Made by a program: the position numbers and the translations under genes. Shown here piece after piece: positions 5,125 to 6,745 of a DNA stretch of 6,745 bases. The notes beneath the pieces were generated by a model, which worked only from the letters and a program-made list of their open reading frames with translations, ran no database searches and was not told where the DNA came from. Source of the DNA: Methanomassiliicoccaceae archaeon UBA328 (GTDB lineage: Archaea > Thermoplasmatota > Thermoplasmata > Methanomassiliicoccales > Methanomethylophilaceae); the NCBI GenBank assembly GCA_002506905.1, contig DAYM01000003.1, positions 107,349-114,093 of the forward strand, written 5' to 3'. Numbering within the stretch: position 1 is the stretch's first letter; each line of letters starts with the position of its first letter.

Positions 5125-6227
5125 ATCATGACGAGGGCGTAGGCCCTCACGCGATGGAAATCCCCGGGGTCGATGTTGCGCGACCTTTCGAAGATCAGAT
5201 CGTACAGAGCGTCGGACATGCTTTCCTTCCTCCTCGTCCCCTTGAACTTGGGCTTGAGCATCGGATTGTGCGCGAGACAGAGATCGACCGCAGGATTGTC
5301 GATGAAGAGCAACAGTTGGCGCAGAGCGTTGATCTCATGCACCATATCCGCAGCACTCACGAGAGTCTTGCAGTAGAGTATGTATTCGCGCACCTCGGCT
5401 TCGGACCCGTTGTCCTTCGCCCGCTTGAGACGGATGCGATACTCCTCCGAACGATCGGGGAGATCGCAGCTCTCCCTCCGGCAGAAGGTCTTTCCCCTGA
5501 CGGCGTTCGATAAGGTGTGACGCTCGATGCCCCACATCTCGGCGATGACCTCGACGGATGCTCCCCTATCGACCAACGCGAAGAAGTCCGAGACGGATTT
5601 CACGACCGTGGCGGGGGTGACCGTCTTCACGATCCTTCCCTCGGGATCACGCTTCTCCCTCTCCCTCGGTTCCCTGAGTATCCTGCCGTCGGGCATCAGA
5701 GGGATGTCGTCGGAGAAGGCGAATCCCACCGAACGTGAGACGTGACGGCCTTCGGCGATGTTCTTGTCCACCGAGTCCCTGGTCTTGCGGGTCTGCTCCT
5801 TGACGAACAATGAATTGGTAGCCGATTTGTACGTATCGAGATGCAACGCCGCTTCGGAACTACCCGATAATCCGCCGTATCCGGCGTAGATCGCCTCGCA
5901 CCGGTACATATCCAAGACCGCCTTGAGACGGTTGAGCTCGTCGGGACCCTTGCGTGTGAGACGGGATGAATCGTAGACAACGAGATAGTGGGGCTGTTTG
6001 GAGACCACGGCTCCGATCAGCTGTCCGAAGTTGTCGCGGTCGTTGGTCGTTCCCGATATCCCGTCGTCGTGGAACTCGCCTACGATCTCGACCCCGTTCT
6101 GCCGGCACCATGAACGGCACGTCTTGAGTTGGGTGTCTATCGAGACACCCGACTCCGCCTGCCCCTTGGTGGACACGCGGGCGTAGATGACGGCGGACTT
6201 CCCCTGTCTGAAAATGTCGTCTGTCAT
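5085..6227 (-). CDS. serine recombinase fused to tyrosine-recombinase N-terminal half (380 aa before frameshift)
   Basis: Residues 11-165 are a complete resolvase/invertase catalytic domain: YARVSTKGQ with nucleophile S19 and R17, DDGISGT (54-60), and SRLTR (88-92) with active-site arginines R89 and R92, followed by a long helix around 141-165. Residues 200-250 resemble the start of the large-serine-recombinase 'Recombinase' domain. From about 260 the protein changes character: KRAKDNGSEAEVREYILYCK to LRQLLLFID fits the helical core-binding domain of tyrosine recombinases, and HRVRAYALVMM (358-368) is the helix before their first catalytic Arg. Then the frame runs into PPAPGTKRSV and TAG, while the adjacent frame continues correctly. 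The start at 6227 is set by GGGAGAGG (6240-6233) and an ATGA overlap with the upstream gene. The joint is uninterrupted in frame, so the fusion itself needs no correction. Confidence 0.85.
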   Translation of the reverse strand: MTDDIFRQGKSAVIYARVSTKGQAESGVSIDTQLKTCRSWCRQNGVEIVGEFHDDGISGTTNDRDNFGQLIGAVVSKQPHYLVVYDSSRLTRKGPDELNRLKAVLDMYRCEAIYAGYGGLSGSSEAALHLDTYKSATNSLFVKEQTRKTRDSVDKNIAEGRHVSRSVGFAFSDDIPLMPDGRILREPREREKRDPEGRIVKTVTPATVVKSVSDFFALVDRGASVEVIAEMWGIERHTLSNAVRGKTFCRRESCDLPDRSEEYRIRLKRAKDNGSEAEVREYILYCKTLVSAADMVHEINALRQLLLFIDNPAVDLCLAHNPMLKPKFKGTRRKESMSDALYDLIFERSRNIDPGDFHRVRAYALVMMGSPPAPGTKRSV

Positions 6228-6394
6228 TGGTCCCTCTCCCTGACGAACGAATCGAGCATCCTCTTCAGCCGGACCATGCTGTCGTATTCGCCGACGGTCA
6301 TACCGCCGTTCGAGATCAGATTGCCGATCATGTCGGACAGCGAGGACGTCAGCGCGACCGCGCTGATGTACGGGCACGTACCGCGGACGGTCAT
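6224..6394 (-). CDS. small helical protein coupled to the recombinase (56 aa)
   Basis: ATG 6394 has GGGGAGG (6408-6402) 7 bases upstream, and the stop TGA shares bases with the recombinase start (ATGA), so the two are translated together. The product begins MTVRGTCPYI and from about residue 10 looks almost wholly helical, with a leucine/methionine/valine-spaced C-terminal half (YDSMVRLKRMLDSFVRERDQ). There is no membrane segment or clear helix-turn-helix. I do not recognise a family. Position directly before a recombinase is where excision or directionality factors and recombinase accessory proteins often lie, so such a role is possible but only inferred. The frame is open further upstream to TTG 6493, but that extension is glycine-rich and unlike a protein start. 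Confidence 0.6.
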   Translation of the reverse strand: MTVRGTCPYISAVALTSSLSDMIGNLISNGGMTVGEYDSMVRLKRMLDSFVRERDQ

Positions 6395-6462
6395 AGGTCC
6401 GCCTCCCCGGGATCCTCCCATTCCTCGGTCATGGTCTCCCAATCGATCGATACCCCATCCAT
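6391..6462 (-). CDS. acidic mini-ORF upstream of the 56-aa gene, 5' end unclear
   Basis: A frame ending at TGA 6393-6391 overlaps the next start as ATGA, the same junction as between the next two genes. From the only ATG (6462) it encodes 23 residues, very acidic (DWETMTEEWEDPGEADL). The frame stays open to 6528 and the upstream part also looks protein-like (HQYPVVVWEEFEDA), but contains no ATG, GTG or TTG before the stop at 6531-6529. So it is either a tiny leader gene, a gene with an unusual start, or the remains of a longer gene that lost its 5' end near 6528. No function can be assigned. Confidence 0.35.
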   Translation of the reverse strand: MDGVSIDWETMTEEWEDPGEADL

Positions 6463-6510
6463 GCGGGAGACCGCATCCTCGAACTCCTCCCAAACAACGA
6501 CGGGATATTG

Positions 6511-6741
6511 ATGAGGTTCGAAATCAATTCAAAGGCGGATCTCTGCTCGAATTACAAGAATGTCACGGTGTATCCGCACAAGGATTACAGGCATCAGATC
6601 CAATCAGGCGACAGCTGGTTCTGCACACTGGATACATACTCGTCCGACAAGGCGTATTTCGCTATTCCGGTCCGTAAATTCGACGACGATTACCGCAGAT
6701 TCATCGATAACAACATGGCCGTGATCATATTGCGCTTCTGA
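6511..6741 (+). CDS. hypothetical small protein (76 aa)
   Basis: ATG 6511 opens a 76-residue frame ending at TGA 6739-6741, diverging from the recombinase operon. Codon choice (mostly C or G in third positions) and an even mix of aromatic and charged residues suggest a real gene. The sequence alternates like a beta-rich domain, with a notable IQSGDSWFCTL segment followed by AYFAIPVRKF, and ends hydrophobic (MAVIILRF). Two cysteines are present but no metal motif. There is no good ribosome binding site, only CGGGA about 8 bases before the ATG, and no clear promoter. I do not recognise the family. The first 18 bases overlap the open but startless part of the opposite-strand mini-ORF. Confidence 0.55.
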   Translation: MRFEINSKADLCSNYKNVTVYPHKDYRHQIQSGDSWFCTLDTYSSDKAYFAIPVRKFDDDYRRFIDNNMAVIILRF

Positions 6742-6745
6742 TGGC

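Noticed and set aside
6228..6377. Recombinase start 50 codons earlier at 6377
   Set aside because: The added residues are Arg-rich and lie antiparallel to no domain; they are the shifted reading of the 56-aa gene, while GGGAGAGG and the ATGA overlap point to 6227.
6395..6493. Extension of the 56-aa protein to TTG 6493
   Set aside because: The extension is Gly-rich (GGSRGGGP) and overlaps a frame with better coding character; GGGGAGG supports ATG 6394.
4588..6745. Second copy of the tRNA 3' end marking the far end of the element
   Set aside because: Only the 10-bp match at 4627-4636 is found; no long copy of the T arm sequence is present, so no distal site is claimed.
1..6745. CRISPR array, insertion sequence or rRNA
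   Set aside because: No regularly spaced repeats, terminal inverted repeats with transposase, or rRNA sequence are seen.

Overview
The window looks like an archaeal chromosome of the Thermoplasmatota / Methanomassiliicoccales type. Visible support is a single-copy archaeal Sm protein gene followed by ribosomal protein L37e, TATA/BRE-type promoters, oligo-T termination and purine-rich ribosome binding sites. The order assignment is inference; no rRNA or marker gene settles it.

Positions 1-4587 are conserved housekeeping DNA on the + strand. A first group has an unidentified C-terminal gene fragment, pyrC (dihydroorotase, pyrimidine synthesis) and a 373-aa YkgJ-type cysteine-cluster protein. 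These three overlap at their stops and starts (TAATG, then a 14-bp overlap), so they are probably one translationally coupled operon. A second group starts at a promoter near 2554-2567 and reads lsm, rpl37e (56 aa) and purF (glutamine PRPP amidotransferase, first step of purine synthesis). An oligo-T stretch ends it. A tRNA-Ala(GGC) gene with its own promoter and an encoded CCA follows at 4512-4587.

From about 4588 to the end the window looks like the integrase end of a mobile element sitting at the tRNA 3' end. A recombinase gene runs on the - strand towards the tRNA. Its single reading frame joins a complete serine-recombinase catalytic domain (about residues 11-165) and a recombinase-domain-like segment (about 200-250) to the core-binding half of a tyrosine recombinase. 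One base out of frame, the tyrosine catalytic half continues with R, K, R, H and Y residues in the right order. Correcting one base at about 5124 gives a 534-aa protein carrying both chemically unrelated recombinase active sites. That chimera is the most unusual thing here. I do not know of a described family with this architecture, but could not search.

Upstream of the recombinase, a 56-aa gene and an acidic mini-ORF are joined to it by ATGA stop/start overlaps. A 76-aa unidentified gene diverges from them at 6511. The tRNA 3'-terminal 10 bases recur 49 bp downstream, inside the recombinase 3' end, as part of a 16-bp inverted repeat. The other end of the element and its second attachment site are not in the window.
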